A stretch of 64,000 bases of DNA. It comes from Comamonas testosteroni ATCC 11996 (GTDB lineage: Bacteria > Pseudomonadota > Gammaproteobacteria > Burkholderiales > Burkholderiaceae_C). Positions 1-10,527 of the stretch are shown here, one piece after another. The stretch covers positions 1-64,000 of the forward strand of contig NZ_AHIL01000025.1 of NCBI RefSeq assembly GCF_000241525.1, given 5' to 3'. Below the pieces are notes generated by a model. It had not been told where the DNA came from and did no database searches. It saw nothing but the letters and a program-made list of their open reading frames with translations. Both the position numbers and the translations under genes were made by a program. Position 1 is the stretch's first letter; every line of letters starts with the position of its first letter.

Positions 1-120
1 GCCTTCTTGGGCGCAGCCTTTGCAGGAGCAGCAGCCTTGGGGGCTGCGGTCTTGGTTGCAGCCTTCTTGGGTGCAGCCTTTGCAGGAGCAGCGGCCTTGG
101 GGGCTGCGGTCTTGGTTGCA
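1..120. repeat. 60-bp tandem direct repeat, two copies
   Basis: Bases 1-60 and 61-120 are the same 60-mer with two mismatches (c/t at position 12 of the unit and a/g at position 33). The unit is a multiple of three, so it encodes a 20-residue Ala/Lys/Pro repeat without disturbing the frame. More copies may lie outside the window. Confidence 0.95.
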
Positions 121-221
121 GCTGCCTTCTTCACAGCTTCAGCCTTGGGCGCGGCCGCCTTCTTGGCAGGTGTCTTTTTCTCGGTTGTGGCCTTGGCGGC
201 CGTCTTCTTCGCAGTTGCCAT
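1..221 (-). CDS. Histone H1-like (HC2-type) DNA-binding protein, 5' part
   Basis: The first 73 codons are present and the gene runs off the left edge. The protein is almost entirely Ala, Lys, Pro and Thr, with repeated AAPKA, APAKAAPKKA and ATKTAAP blocks. This is the composition of bacterial histone H1/HC2-like nucleoid proteins, which bind DNA non-specifically through lysine-rich unstructured tails. Two ATG codons are adjacent (224-222 and 221-219); I chose the inner one because the AAGGAG ribosome site then has about 6 nt of spacing. The coding sequence contains a nearly exact 60-bp tandem duplication, so length probably varies between strains. Family assignment rests on composition, not on a catalytic motif; an alginate-regulator AlgP-like tail would look similar. 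Confidence 0.75.
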   Translation of the reverse strand, partial: MATAKKTAAKATTEKKTPAKKAAAPKAEAVKKAAATKTAAPKAAAPAKAAPKKAATKTAAPKAAAPAKAAPKK

Positions 222-250
222 CATTTTCTCCTTCGTTGATTTGCATAAGA

Positions 251-276
251 CGTCCGGCTCTTTGCAGTGCCGGACG
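251..276. other. Strong hairpin between nrdB and the histone-like gene
   Basis: CGTCCGGC at 251-258 pairs perfectly with GCCGGACG at 269-276 around a 10-nt loop. On the minus strand it lies after nrdB and about 27-52 nt upstream of the histone-like start. It has no U-tract in either direction. It could be a 5'-leader structure or a poor terminator for nrdB. Confidence 0.55.
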
Positions 277-400
277 ATTCAAAGCGATGTGGAGTTACGC
301 ATCGCTAGGAACACAAATTTGCTTCACGCCAAAAATCTCAGTTTTTTGTAGCAATGAAGTGAAGCAAGTCATGACTCGCATTGTGCCTGCTTAGAAGCAA

Positions 401-1492
401 TTAATCCCAAGAAAGTGCGCCTCCGGTCTGATACTCGATCACTCGTGTCTCAAAGAAGTTACGTTCTTTCTTCAAATCGATCATTTCGCTCATCCAGGGG
501 AAGGGATTTTCTTCACCGGGGAATAGCTCTTCGAGACCGATCTGCGTGGCACGACGGTTGGCGATGTAGCGCAGATAGCCCTTGAACATGGATGCATTCA
601 TGCCCAGCACGCCGCGTGGCATGGTGTCCTCGGCATAGCGATATTCAAGCTCCACGGCCTTCTGGAACAGCTCCGTGATTTCCTGCTTGAACTCGGCTGT
701 CCACAGATGCGGATTCTCGAGCTTGAGCTGGTTGATCAGATCGATGCCGAAGTTGCAGTGCATGGACTCGTCGCGCAGGATGTACTGGTACTGCTCGGCA
801 GCGCCCGTCATCTTGTTCTGGCGGCCCAGGGCCAGGATCTGCGTGAAGCCCACGTAGAAGAACAGACCCTCCATCAGGCAGGCAAAGACGATCAGCGACT
901 TCAGCAGAGTCTGGTCGGTCTCGGGCGTGCCGGTGTTGAAGTTGGGGTCCATGATCGCTTCGATGAAGGGGATCAGGAACTCGTCCTTGTCGCGGATGGA
1001 TTGGACTTCGTTGTAGGCGTTGAAGATTTCCGATTCATCCAGGCCCAGCGATTCCACGATGTACTGGTAGGCGTGAGTGTGGATGGCTTCCTCGAAGGCC
1101 TGACGCAGCAGGAACTGGCGGCACTCGGGCGCCGTGATGTGGCGGTAGGTGCCCAGCACGATGTTGTTGGCGGCCAGCGAATCGGCCGTCACAAAGAAGC
1201 CCAGATTGCGCTTGACGATGCGACGCTCGTCTTCGGTCAGACCGTTGGGGTCCTTCCACAGCGCGATGTCGCGCGTCATGTTCACTTCCTGCGGCATCCA
1301 GTGGTTGGCGCAGGTGGCCAGATACTTTTCCCAGGCCCACTTGTACTTGAAGGGAACCAGCTGGTTCACGTCGGTCTTGGCGTTGATGATGCGCTTGTCA
1401 GCGGCATTCACGCGCTTGTGGGTGCTGGTGGACGCGCCGGCTTCTGCGCTGGTGGCGGAAGGGGCAAAGGTGTCGTCGTCAAAGCTCAGCAT
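401..1492 (-). CDS. nrdB: Ribonucleoside-diphosphate reductase class Ia, beta subunit
   Basis: 363 aa, normal for NrdB. The protein houses the di-iron/tyrosyl radical cofactor that starts nucleotide reduction in the cytosolic NrdA2B2 complex. Visible ligands: Asp104 (VTADSL), Glu135 and His138 (EEAIHTH), radical Tyr142, Glu208 (LMEGLFF), Glu242 and His245 (RDESMHCNF); spacing matches the E. coli enzyme. The C-terminal tail used to dock NrdA is present. It follows nrdA on the minus strand, about 225 bp downstream, with a dispersed repeat in the gap, so co-transcription is likely but not certain. Confidence 0.97.
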   Translation of the reverse strand: MLSFDDDTFAPSATSAEAGASTSTHKRVNAADKRIINAKTDVNQLVPFKYKWAWEKYLATCANHWMPQEVNMTRDIALWKDPNGLTEDERRIVKRNLGFFVTADSLAANNIVLGTYRHITAPECRQFLLRQAFEEAIHTHAYQYIVESLGLDESEIFNAYNEVQSIRDKDEFLIPFIEAIMDPNFNTGTPETDQTLLKSLIVFACLMEGLFFYVGFTQILALGRQNKMTGAAEQYQYILRDESMHCNFGIDLINQLKLENPHLWTAEFKQEITELFQKAVELEYRYAEDTMPRGVLGMNASMFKGYLRYIANRRATQIGLEELFPGEENPFPWMSEMIDLKKERNFFETRVIEYQTGGALSWD

Positions 1493-1615
1493 GAGTTATT
1501 CCTTTAAGGGAAAAAGCTGGGCGCAGTGCAATCGACATCCAGCTTTTCAATCATTTATTTATCGAGTGGCACCACTCAAATACTGGCGCACTCTAAAGCG
1601 AGAGACACCGAGGAA

Positions 1616-1707
1616 GCGCCGCCGCGCACCGAGGGTGTCGTCCCCCTCCCGCAAAGCGAGAGAGGGGGGAAGGCGCGGCGGCCGCCTAGGCCAAGCGCCT
1701 CAGGGGG
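1616..1707 (-). repeat. Comamonadaceae-type GC-rich intergenic repeat, copy A
   Basis: On the minus strand this reads CCCCCTGAG, then GCGCCTTCCCCC, CTCTCTCGC, GGGAGGGGGACGACA and TGCGCGGCGGCGC. The same ordered blocks occur on the plus strand at 11928-12020 after ffh. It fills most of the nrdA-nrdB spacer. Such units can form long hairpins; whether it affects nrdB expression is unknown. Confidence 0.75.
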
Positions 1708-1716
1708 TGTTGCCAG

Positions 1717-4626
1717 TTATTGGCACGCCTCGCAGCCTGGATCGTCAATCGCGCAGAACTTGATGTCCGTGGCGGGTGCCTGGGCACGGGCAGCGGCGGC
1801 AGCGGCTTCCAGTGCGCTGACCGCAGGCTTGGCTGCAGGAGCCGCCGAAGCGGCAGGAGCGCCGGAGGACACTGCGTTCAGCACACGGCTTTGCACGGTG
1901 GACTTCTCGATATTGGTCGCGCTGGTGGTGCGCAGATAGTAGGTGGTCTTCAGACCGCGCAGCCAGGCCAGCATGTAGGTGTCGTGCAGCTTCTTGCCCG
2001 ATGCACCGGCCATGTAGATGTTCAGGCTCTGGGCCTGGTCGATCCACTTCTGGCGGCGCGAGGCGGCTTCCACCAGCCATTCGGGCGAGACTTCGAACGC
2101 GGTGGCGTAGAGGTTCTTGATCTCTTGGGGCACGCGATCGATGGCGCGCAGCGAGCCGTCGAAATGCTTGAGGTCCATGACCATCACGTCGTCCCACAGG
2201 CCCAGACGCTTGAGGTCGCGCACCAGGTACTGGTTGATGACGGTGAATTCGCCCGACAGATTGGACTTCACGGACAGGTTGCCGAACGAAGGCTCGATCG
2301 AGGCATCCACACCCACGATGTTGGAGATGGTGGCGGTGGGCGCAATGGCCACGCAGTTGGAGTTGCGCATGCCGTCCTTGGCGATCTTGGCGCGCAGGGC
2401 ATCCCAGTCCAGCTTGGCGGAGCGGTCCACTTCCACATAGCCGCCGCGGGCCTTTTCCAGCAGCTTCAGGGTGTCGGGAGGCAGGATGCCCTGATCCCAC
2501 AGCGAGCCCTTGAAGGTGGAGTAAGTGCCGCGTTCCTTGGACAGCTCGGTCGATGCCCAGTAAGCGTAGTAGCAGATCGCTTCCATGGCTTCGTCGGCGA
2601 ACTCGACGGCGCCCTGGCTGGCGTAGGCGGTGCGCATTTCATACAGCGCATCCTGGAAGCCCATCAGGCCCATGCCCACGGGGCGGTGGCGCAGATTGGA
2701 GTCCTTGGCCTTTTGCACGGCGTAGTAGTTGATGTCGATCACGTTGTCCAGCATGCGCATGGCCGTGTTCACGGTCTTGCGCAGCTTGTCGTGGTCGATC
2801 TTGCCGTCCTTGATGTGCTGGACCAGGTTCACCGAGCCCAGGTTGCAGACTGCGGTTTCGGTGTCGCTGGTGTTGAGCGTGATCTCGGTGCACAGATTGG
2901 ACGAGTGCACCACACCCACGTGCTGCTGGGGCGAGCGGATGTTGCAGGGGTCCTTGAAGGTGATCCAGGGATGGCCGGTCTCGAACAGCATCGAGAGCAT
3001 CTTGCGCCACAGATCCACGGCAGGCACGCGCTTGAACAGCTTGAGCTCGCCGCTGTCGGTCTTGGCTTCATAGGCGGTGTAGGCCTTCTCGAAGGCTTCG
3101 CCGTACAGGTCGTGCAGATCGGGGGCGTCGGCGGGCGAGAACAGGGTCCACTGGCCTGCTTCCATCACGCGCTTCATGAACAGGTCGGGAATCCAGTTCG
3201 CCGTGTTCATGTCGTGGGTGCGGCGGCGGTCGTCGCCGGTGTTCTTGCGCAGCTCCAGGAACTCTTCGATGTCCAGGTGCCAGGATTCCAGATAGGTGCA
3301 GACCGCGCCCTTGCGCTTGCCGCCCTGGTTCACGGCGACGGCCGTGTCGTTGACCACCTTGAGGAAGGGGACCACGCCTTGCGATTCGCCGTTGGTGCCC
3401 TTGATGCGCGAGCCCAGGGCACGCACACGGGTCCAGTCATTGCCCAGGCCGCCGGCAAACTTGGACAGCAGAGCGTTTTCCTTGATGGATTCGTAGATGC
3501 CGTCCAGGTCGTCGGGCACGGTGGTCAGGTAGCAGGACGACAGCTGCGAGCGCAGCGTGCCGCTGTTGAACAGCGTGGGAGTGGACGACATGAAGTCGAA
3601 GGACGACAGCAGCTCGTAGAACTCGATGGCGCGGGCGTTGCGGTCGGGCTCGTTCAGCGCCAGGCCCATGGCCACGCGCATGAAGAAGGACTGGGGCAGC
3701 TCGATGCGGGTCTTGCGCACGTGCAGGAAGTAGCGGTCGTACAGGGTCTGCAGACCGAGGTAGTCGAACTGCTCGTCGCGCTCGGCCTTCAGGGCCTTGG
3801 CCAGACGGGGCAGGTCGTAGTTCAGCAGCTCGGGGTTGAGCAGCTCGTTGTCCACGCCCTTTTGTACAAAGCCGGGGAAGTAGTCGGCATAGGCGGCCTG
3901 CATTTCTGCGGGCTGCACGTCGCGGCCCATGACTTCGCGCACGATGGTGTGCAGCAGCAGGCGGGCGGTGACGTAGGTGTAGTCGGGGTCTTTTTCGATC
4001 AGCGTACGGGCGGCCAGGATGGATGCCTTGTAGACCTCGGCCAGAGGCACGCCGTCGTACAGATTTCGCAGGGTCTCGGCCACGATGGGTGCGGACTGAA
4101 TGTCGGCATTCAGATTGCGGCAGGAAGCGACGATCAGGGCCTCCAGGCGCTCCTGGTCCAGCGGCACGCGCTGGCCGTTGTCGGTCACATGCAGCACGGG
4201 CTTGGCGGCGGCAGCGGCGGCCACTTCGGCGACCTTCTTCTGCTCGGCACGTTCCTGGTTGCGGCGCTCGCGATACAGCACATAGGCGCGGGCCACGTCC
4301 TGGTGACCGGCGCGCATCAGGCCCAGTTCGACCTGGTCCTGCACATCTTCGATATGGAAGGTGCCGCCATCGGGGCGCGAGCGCACCAGTGCGCGCACCA
4401 CGCCGTCGGTGAGTTCGTTGACGGTGTCGCGCACGCTGGCGGAAGCCGCGCCTTGCGCGCCGCGCACGGCCAGGAAAGCCTTGGTCAGGGCCACGGCAAT
4501 CTTCTGGGGCGCGAAAGCCACCACATCGCCGCTGCGGCGGATGATCTGATAGCTGTCATTGGGGGAGGAAGAATTGGCTGCACCGGCAGGTGCGGCAGAA
4601 GGCAGTGAGTTCAACGCTTCTTGCAT
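1717..4626 (-). CDS. nrdA: Ribonucleoside-diphosphate reductase class Ia, alpha subunit
   Basis: 969 aa from ATG 4626, which has AGAGGAAC just upstream. An in-frame ATG at 4752 would add 42 unlikely residues and start within the operator, so I rejected it. The protein is the catalytic subunit reducing NDPs to dNDPs. Two N-terminal ATP-cone segments are visible (about residues 26-115 and 145-240), so it is longer than E. coli NrdA and probably subject to dATP control. Active-site signatures: SSCYL, NLCTEI (cysteine and general-base Glu pair) and ETAVCNLGSVNL. The extreme C-terminus carries a cysteine pair (CEAC) for thioredoxin-type re-reduction. First gene of the nrdAB unit. Confidence 0.97.
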   Translation of the reverse strand: MQEALNSLPSAAPAGAANSSSPNDSYQIIRRSGDVVAFAPQKIAVALTKAFLAVRGAQGAASASVRDTVNELTDGVVRALVRSRPDGGTFHIEDVQDQVELGLMRAGHQDVARAYVLYRERRNQERAEQKKVAEVAAAAAAKPVLHVTDNGQRVPLDQERLEALIVASCRNLNADIQSAPIVAETLRNLYDGVPLAEVYKASILAARTLIEKDPDYTYVTARLLLHTIVREVMGRDVQPAEMQAAYADYFPGFVQKGVDNELLNPELLNYDLPRLAKALKAERDEQFDYLGLQTLYDRYFLHVRKTRIELPQSFFMRVAMGLALNEPDRNARAIEFYELLSSFDFMSSTPTLFNSGTLRSQLSSCYLTTVPDDLDGIYESIKENALLSKFAGGLGNDWTRVRALGSRIKGTNGESQGVVPFLKVVNDTAVAVNQGGKRKGAVCTYLESWHLDIEEFLELRKNTGDDRRRTHDMNTANWIPDLFMKRVMEAGQWTLFSPADAPDLHDLYGEAFEKAYTAYEAKTDSGELKLFKRVPAVDLWRKMLSMLFETGHPWITFKDPCNIRSPQQHVGVVHSSNLCTEITLNTSDTETAVCNLGSVNLVQHIKDGKIDHDKLRKTVNTAMRMLDNVIDINYYAVQKAKDSNLRHRPVGMGLMGFQDALYEMRTAYASQGAVEFADEAMEAICYYAYWASTELSKERGTYSTFKGSLWDQGILPPDTLKLLEKARGGYVEVDRSAKLDWDALRAKIAKDGMRNSNCVAIAPTATISNIVGVDASIEPSFGNLSVKSNLSGEFTVINQYLVRDLKRLGLWDDVMVMDLKHFDGSLRAIDRVPQEIKNLYATAFEVSPEWLVEAASRRQKWIDQAQSLNIYMAGASGKKLHDTYMLAWLRGLKTTYYLRTTSATNIEKSTVQSRVLNAVSSGAPAASAAPAAKPAVSALEAAAAAARAQAPATDIKFCAIDDPGCEACQ

Positions 4627-4748
4627 AAGTTCCTCTGAGTCAGTATGTGGATAGGCAGACAAAGGCCTGCACTGCTGGCAGGCCATCAAAAACACGATTC
4701 GGCGCCTCGGTTTACACATGGTTTGCACAGGGTGTGCACAACTTGTAA

Positions 4749-4795
4749 ACACTAGATATGGGGTCTAAGGCGCTTCAAAACACTACCGGTAGTGT
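4749..4795 (-). promoter_or_regulatory. Tandem NrdR-box operator upstream of nrdA
   Basis: The distal box 4780-4795, ACACTACCGGTAGTGT, is a perfect 16-bp palindrome. The proximal box 4749-4764, ACACTAGATATGGGGT, matches the left half and is degenerate on the right. Starts are exactly 31 bp apart, three helical turns, which is the known geometry of paired NrdR boxes. NrdR is an ATP-cone repressor of ribonucleotide reductase genes. The pair sits 123-169 bp upstream of the nrdA start. Confidence 0.85.
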
Positions 4796-5131
4796 ATCGC
4801 GCTTAAATCCGAGAGACTTGATGAAACTACTGAATCTGGCATTTCGAGCGCCGCTTGACAGCCGCAAAAATGACTTCATCCCGCATGAATAAAGGCCTGT
4901 GGCGCGGTTGCGCGCGGCGGCAGATCGGGCCGGAAATATGTAAAAAAATTGCGTGTTTGATGCAGGCGACAGTTGTTGCGCGCGCGCCATTGACATGCCG
5001 TCTCGAAGCCCCACAACGATGAATGCTTGGGATTCTCAAAATGAGGAGCGCATAGCGCCTGCCAGTAAATGATTTCAGCTTTAAATATGTATGAAATCGA
5101 GTGCTGGAAGGCGGTAGGTGCTATGAAGATT
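4796..5131. other. Intergenic region between ampD and nrdA
   Basis: About 335 bp with no convincing gene. Short minus-strand frames here are Arg/Ser-rich and have no ribosome site. The region must hold the nrdAB promoter, but I cannot name -35/-10 boxes with confidence. Confidence 0.6.
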
Positions 5132-5762
5132 TCAGGCGGCGCCTGAGGCTGCAGGGCTGGGGGGGAATTCCCAGCTGCGCGTGCCGTCTGTGCTGCCCAG
5201 CTGCTGCTGCAGCCGCTGCCAGTCAAAGCCCGGGCCGGGGTCCTGCTTGCGCCCGGGCGCGATGTGCTCGTGCCCGGCGATGTAGTGCACCGGATAGTGC
5301 GCCGCGATGGCTATGCAAAGCTGCTGCAGGGCCTGGTACTGCGCAGCTTCAAAGCTCAGGCCTTCCAGGCCTTCGAGTTCGATGCCGATGGAGTCGTCGT
5401 TGCAGCGCTCGCGCCCGCGCCACTGGCTCACGCCGGCATGCCAGGCGCGGTCGTCGCAGCTGACGAACTGCCAGATCTCGCCTTGACGCGTGATAAAGAA
5501 ATGTGACGAGACTTCGAGGCCGCGAATGCCCTGGTAATAGGGGTGAGCGTCCCAGTCCAGCTGGTTGGTGAACAGCTGCTGGACCGCGCCTGTGCCGTAC
5601 TGGCCCGGGGGCAGGCTGATGGAGTGGATGACGACGAGGTCGATCTGCGCGTCGCCGGGGCGAGGGCCGAAATTGGGAGATCTCAGGTGACGCGCCGCAC
5701 CAAACCAGCCGGCCTGCCAAGGCTGCTGTGGCAGCGGCAAGGATGAAAAATGAGGTGCGGGA

Positions 5763-5770
<8 letters not shown>
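5132..5770 (-). CDS. ampD: 1,6-anhydro-N-acetylmuramyl-L-alanine amidase AmpD
   Basis: 212 aa cytosolic zinc amidase of the N-acetylmuramoyl-L-alanine amidase type 2 family. It removes the stem peptide from anhydromuropeptides during cell-wall recycling and so sets the inducer level for AmpR-type beta-lactamase control. Zinc ligands visible: His49 (VVIHSIS), His167 and Asp177 (GHEHIAPGRKQDPGP), with Lys175 and Glu131 as catalytic helpers. No signal peptide, as expected for AmpD rather than periplasmic AmiD. Its start overlaps the 3' end of pilR by 8 bp, so translation is probably coupled to the ypjD-pilSR chain. The last 20 residues are a low-complexity tail. Confidence 0.93.
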
Positions 5771-7271
<1,501 letters not shown>

Positions 7272-7276
7272 TGGGC

Positions 7277-9082
7277 TTACACCATGATCGAGTCAAACAG
7301 AGAGTGGCTTGCGAGGGATGAAGGGCCGCTGCGCAGAGTCACGATAAAGGCGTTGCCGTTCACATCGCCTTGCGGTGTGTTGCGAGCCAGGCGTTGATAG
7401 CTGATGGAGGCATCGTAGCGCTGGCACAGCTCGCGACAGATATAGAGTCCGAGGCCGCTGGAGCGGCTTTGAGAGGAGAAGAACGGCTCGAACAGATGGC
7501 GCTCGACGCTGGACTCCAGCGGTGCTCCATCACTCCAGACCATGAACCAGCAGGTGTCGTCCTGCGGTGCGAGACCCTGGATCTGGCCGTTCAAGGGCCC
7601 GTGGCCGCTGATCAGCTGCAGGCCCGCTTCATCGCCGGCATGGCTGCGGTGGCGCTGGGCATTGTCCAGCAAGTTGATCAGCACGCGGCGCAGATGCTCT
7701 TCATCGAACAGGATATGGCGGGCCGTTGCATTGAGCCGCAGCAGAAGCTGGCGCGGCGGAGCGGCCTGTATGCGCCATTCATGGCTGATCTGTGCCAGCA
7801 GGGTGTCCAGCGGCAGCGACTGGCCCTGATGGGTTTCTGCGCCCTGCTGCACGCGTGCCAGGTTGAGGATTTCTTCGGCGATGCGGGCCAGTCGGTCGGC
7901 GTTCTGCCCCACGATGCGGCATAGCTGCTGTGGGCCGGGCTGGCTCGCCAGGTCTTCGGCCAGCAGCGCATTGGCCTGGGTGATGGCAGCCAGAGGGTTG
8001 CGTATTTCATGAGCCACGGCAGCCGACATGCGGCCCATGGAGGCCAGCTTTTCGGTGCGCAGCTGCGCTTCCATCTCGCGCAGGTCGTGAAGAAACATGA
8101 CGCAAAGCGAGTGGCTGGCTTGCGCCTGCGGACCCTCGTCCAGATAGGGCGCCGAAACTTCGGTGATGCGTGTGCGCACATGCATGCCGGTGGCACCGCG
8201 TCGCTCATGGGCCTGCAGGTGAATCGTGGCGGACAGCGGGCGGGCATGGGCAAAGCTGGCTTGTGTGGAATGCGCCAGCGGCTCCCACCAGCTATGGGCC
8301 TGCAGGGAAAAAGGCTGAGGGTGATCTATGGGCAGGCCAAGCAGCTGCAAGGCGGCCGGGTTGGCCTGCAGAACCTGCAAGCTCGAGTCGACCACCAGCA
8401 CGCCGTCTGAGAAGTGGTTGATCACCAGACTGTTGACCTGCTCCTGGGTCTGGGTGCGCAAGCGGTTGAACAGGGCCTGGGAACGCTCGCGCCGGACGCG
8501 CTTGGCCAGCTCGTGCGTGAGATAGGCCACGCAGAAGTAGCCGGCGCAGGAAAAAGCCGCCTGGTAGTAAGACTGGGCGCCGTCGTTGAGCCCGCCATGG
8601 TATTGCCAGAAGGTGTAGGCCAGCGTCAGCAGCGTGATACAGGCCGTGGTGCCAAAGGCCAGCATCAGCCCGCCCAGCGCCGAGGAGATCAGGACGGGAA
8701 TGGCCAGCAGCGCGGTGTAGTTGAGCGAGCCGACCTGAAAGATCTGCAGCAAAAAGATCGCCGCAATGTCGACGCCGATCACGGGCAGCCATTGCAGGGC
8801 TGCGCGAGGTGCTGGCAAATGACGCCCGGCAGCCAGGCGCAGCACGACGGTCAGCGTCAGATAGGTGAAGCAGATCAGCCAGGCCAGGGGGGAGCTGATG
8901 TTCTGCAGCTGCAGATTCAGCGTCTGCAGCAGGACCAGGGCCAGCGCCAGAAGCACGCGGCCGCTGAGAAAGGCCTGCCACAGGCGTACGAATGGGGCGT
9001 TGAGGCTGGCGTCTGCGCGCCGGCTGATGGCCGCATCCAGCGGGATGGCGGTGTGCTGCCAGGGCGAGGCGGAGTTCACCAT
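7277..9082 (-). CDS. pilS: Membrane sensor histidine kinase, PilS type
   Basis: 601 aa. Six hydrophobic segments lie between about residues 40 and 190. A PAS-like domain follows (about 215-340, SDGVLVVDSSLQVLQAN), then HisKA with phospho-acceptor His358 in AAVAHEIRNPLAAI. The HATPase domain has an N-box LLDNAQRH and a G-box SSGLGLYICRELC. It autophosphorylates and controls PilR. It starts 4 nt after the stop of the preceding small gene and ends 5 nt before pilR, so it is in a translationally coupled chain. In PilS of Pseudomonas the membrane domain senses pilin level; I infer the same here. Confidence 0.9.
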   Translation of the reverse strand: MVNSASPWQHTAIPLDAAISRRADASLNAPFVRLWQAFLSGRVLLALALVLLQTLNLQLQNISSPLAWLICFTYLTLTVVLRLAAGRHLPAPRAALQWLPVIGVDIAAIFLLQIFQVGSLNYTALLAIPVLISSALGGLMLAFGTTACITLLTLAYTFWQYHGGLNDGAQSYYQAAFSCAGYFCVAYLTHELAKRVRRERSQALFNRLRTQTQEQVNSLVINHFSDGVLVVDSSLQVLQANPAALQLLGLPIDHPQPFSLQAHSWWEPLAHSTQASFAHARPLSATIHLQAHERRGATGMHVRTRITEVSAPYLDEGPQAQASHSLCVMFLHDLREMEAQLRTEKLASMGRMSAAVAHEIRNPLAAITQANALLAEDLASQPGPQQLCRIVGQNADRLARIAEEILNLARVQQGAETHQGQSLPLDTLLAQISHEWRIQAAPPRQLLLRLNATARHILFDEEHLRRVLINLLDNAQRHRSHAGDEAGLQLISGHGPLNGQIQGLAPQDDTCWFMVWSDGAPLESSVERHLFEPFFSSQSRSSGLGLYICRELCQRYDASISYQRLARNTPQGDVNGNAFIVTLRSGPSSLASHSLFDSIMV

Positions 9083-9086
9083 GCGG

Positions 9087-9332
9087 TCAGTGGCGCTCAG
9101 TGTCTTGCTGGGCCAGGCGGCGGTGCTCAGCGCTGCAGAAGACCTTGCCCGAGGCGTCGCTCACGGCATCAGCCTGCGGCAGGTGAAGGCCGCAGTGAGC
9201 GCAGGCTACCATGGACTGTAGGCGCTTGGGGGGGCTGGCAGGCCTGGTCTGCTCGGCCACTTCAGCGCGGCGTTTGCTGCGCCAGATTCCGACAGCCACC
9301 ACCACGACCAGCAGGACCAGCAAATACTTCAT
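9087..9332 (-). CDS. PP0621-family small membrane-anchored zinc-ribbon-like protein
   Basis: 81 aa. One N-terminal membrane segment (residues 2-18) is followed by a basic linker and a cytoplasmic tail with CAHCGLHLP and VFCSAEHRR, i.e. three cysteines plus a histidine suited to bind one metal ion. This matches the widespread PP0621 family found next to pilS in beta- and gammaproteobacteria. Function unknown. It overlaps the upstream ypjD-like gene by 4 bp (ATGA) and precedes pilS by 4 nt. Confidence 0.8.
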   Translation of the reverse strand: MKYLLVLLVVVVAVGIWRSKRRAEVAEQTRPASPPKRLQSMVACAHCGLHLPQADAVSDASGKVFCSAEHRRLAQQDTERH

Positions 9333-10135
9333 GCTGCGCGCTCCAGCAGGACTTCAATCACAAAGCGCGAGCCGACATAGGCCAGCAGCAAAAAGATGGC
9401 GCCGATATAAAGAACTCGCACGGCGCTTTGGCCGCGCCAGCCGAATCGCTTGCGGCCGAACAGCAGCACGGCAAACGCCAGCCAGGACAGCAGGGAGAAA
9501 ATGGATTTGTGATTCCACACCCATGCCTTGCCATAGAGCTGCTCGCCAAACAGCCAGCCTGCAGCCAGTGTGGCGGTCAGCAGCACAAAGCCCGCTCCGA
9601 CAAAACGGAAGGTCAGCCGCTCCAGCGTCAGCAGCGGCAGCCCGCTGTCATGGTCGCCGCCCTGGCGCATCTGCCGCTCGGCATGGCTCATCAGTGCGCC
9701 ATGAACGACGGCTGCGGCAAACAGACCGTACGAAGCAATACCCAGAGCCAGATGCAGCGGCAGCCAGGGCGAGGCGTTGACATGCAGCGGTGTGCCGGGG
9801 AACACCACGGCCAGAAGCACGGCCACGCTTCCCAGGATGGACAGCGGCCAGCGCGAGCGCAACTGCGGGTACAGCTGCTGCTCCACCACATAGACGGTCA
9901 GCACCAGCCAGGCCGTGATCGACAGTGCGGGGGCAAAGCCGAAGTGCGGCAGCTCGCCAAGCAAACCCCAGCCCAGCAGCAGGGCATGCAGTGCCCAGGC
10001 CAGGCGCAGGCAGCGACGGGCACCGGCTTCTTGCAGGTGCTGGGTGGCAAGTGCAGGAATGGCGTAGGCAATGGCTGCTGCCATGGCCAGGATCCAGCCA
10101 ATGGGGCCAGCTGCAGTGAGCGGTTGGGAGAGCAT
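9329..10135 (-). CDS. ypjD: Inner membrane protein of the YpjD / CcsA-like family
   Basis: 268 aa from ATG 10135; a GTG ten codons upstream (10165) is also possible. It has eight or so membrane segments and the family signatures LTFRFVGAGFVLLTATLAAG, a HKSIFSLLSWLAF stretch and the C-terminal FGWRGQSAV...LAYVGSRFV. YpjD proteins resemble the cytochrome c assembly protein CcsA but lack its full tryptophan-rich haem loop; their own role is not settled. First gene of the pil/ampD chain, divergent from ffh. Confidence 0.82.
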   Translation of the reverse strand: MLSQPLTAAGPIGWILAMAAAIAYAIPALATQHLQEAGARRCLRLAWALHALLLGWGLLGELPHFGFAPALSITAWLVLTVYVVEQQLYPQLRSRWPLSILGSVAVLLAVVFPGTPLHVNASPWLPLHLALGIASYGLFAAAVVHGALMSHAERQMRQGGDHDSGLPLLTLERLTFRFVGAGFVLLTATLAAGWLFGEQLYGKAWVWNHKSIFSLLSWLAFAVLLFGRKRFGWRGQSAVRVLYIGAIFLLLAYVGSRFVIEVLLERAA

Positions 10136-10527
10136 GCTTTCTATGATAGTGCCGCTGGCCCTCACTCATCTTCTGCAGGCCGCTGCCGTCCGTCAATTTT
10201 GCGCATAAAGCGCTGCCTGAACCCGGTCATGAGCGCGGGTTTGAGCGTTTGCAGAGCAGATCGTCGGCTTTTGAGCCCGGTCTTCAAGGATTTTCTCCGG
10301 CCTGGTCTCTTTTCCGAGGGAGCTGCGGAGCAGAGCGCAGCGACGTTGCACGCCTGAGGCAGATCACGGACAAGCCTGCGGGGCATCGTCAATCGAGGGC
10401 AGCGGGTAAAATGCCTGTTCATGCAGCTTCGCCTCGCCTGAGCTGGGTCCGCAAGCTGCCCGGAGAGTCGTGCTGCCCGCTCGCGCACGACTTCCGTCCA
10501 TCCATAACTTTCGAATGCTTTTTGCTT
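10136..10527. other. Divergent promoter region between ypjD and ffh
   Basis: About 390 bp without a supported gene. The ffh reading frame is open back to 10249, but the upstream residues are not Ffh-like. A possible sigma-70 -10 element TAAAAT lies at 10406-10411 on the plus strand; I see no matching -35. Confidence 0.45.

Noticed and set aside
1720..4608. A plus-strand open frame of 962 codons opposite nrdA
   Set aside because: It is the exact antisense of a conserved gene, rich in His/Gln/Gly/Val in a pattern produced by GC-rich codon third positions. No ribosome site.
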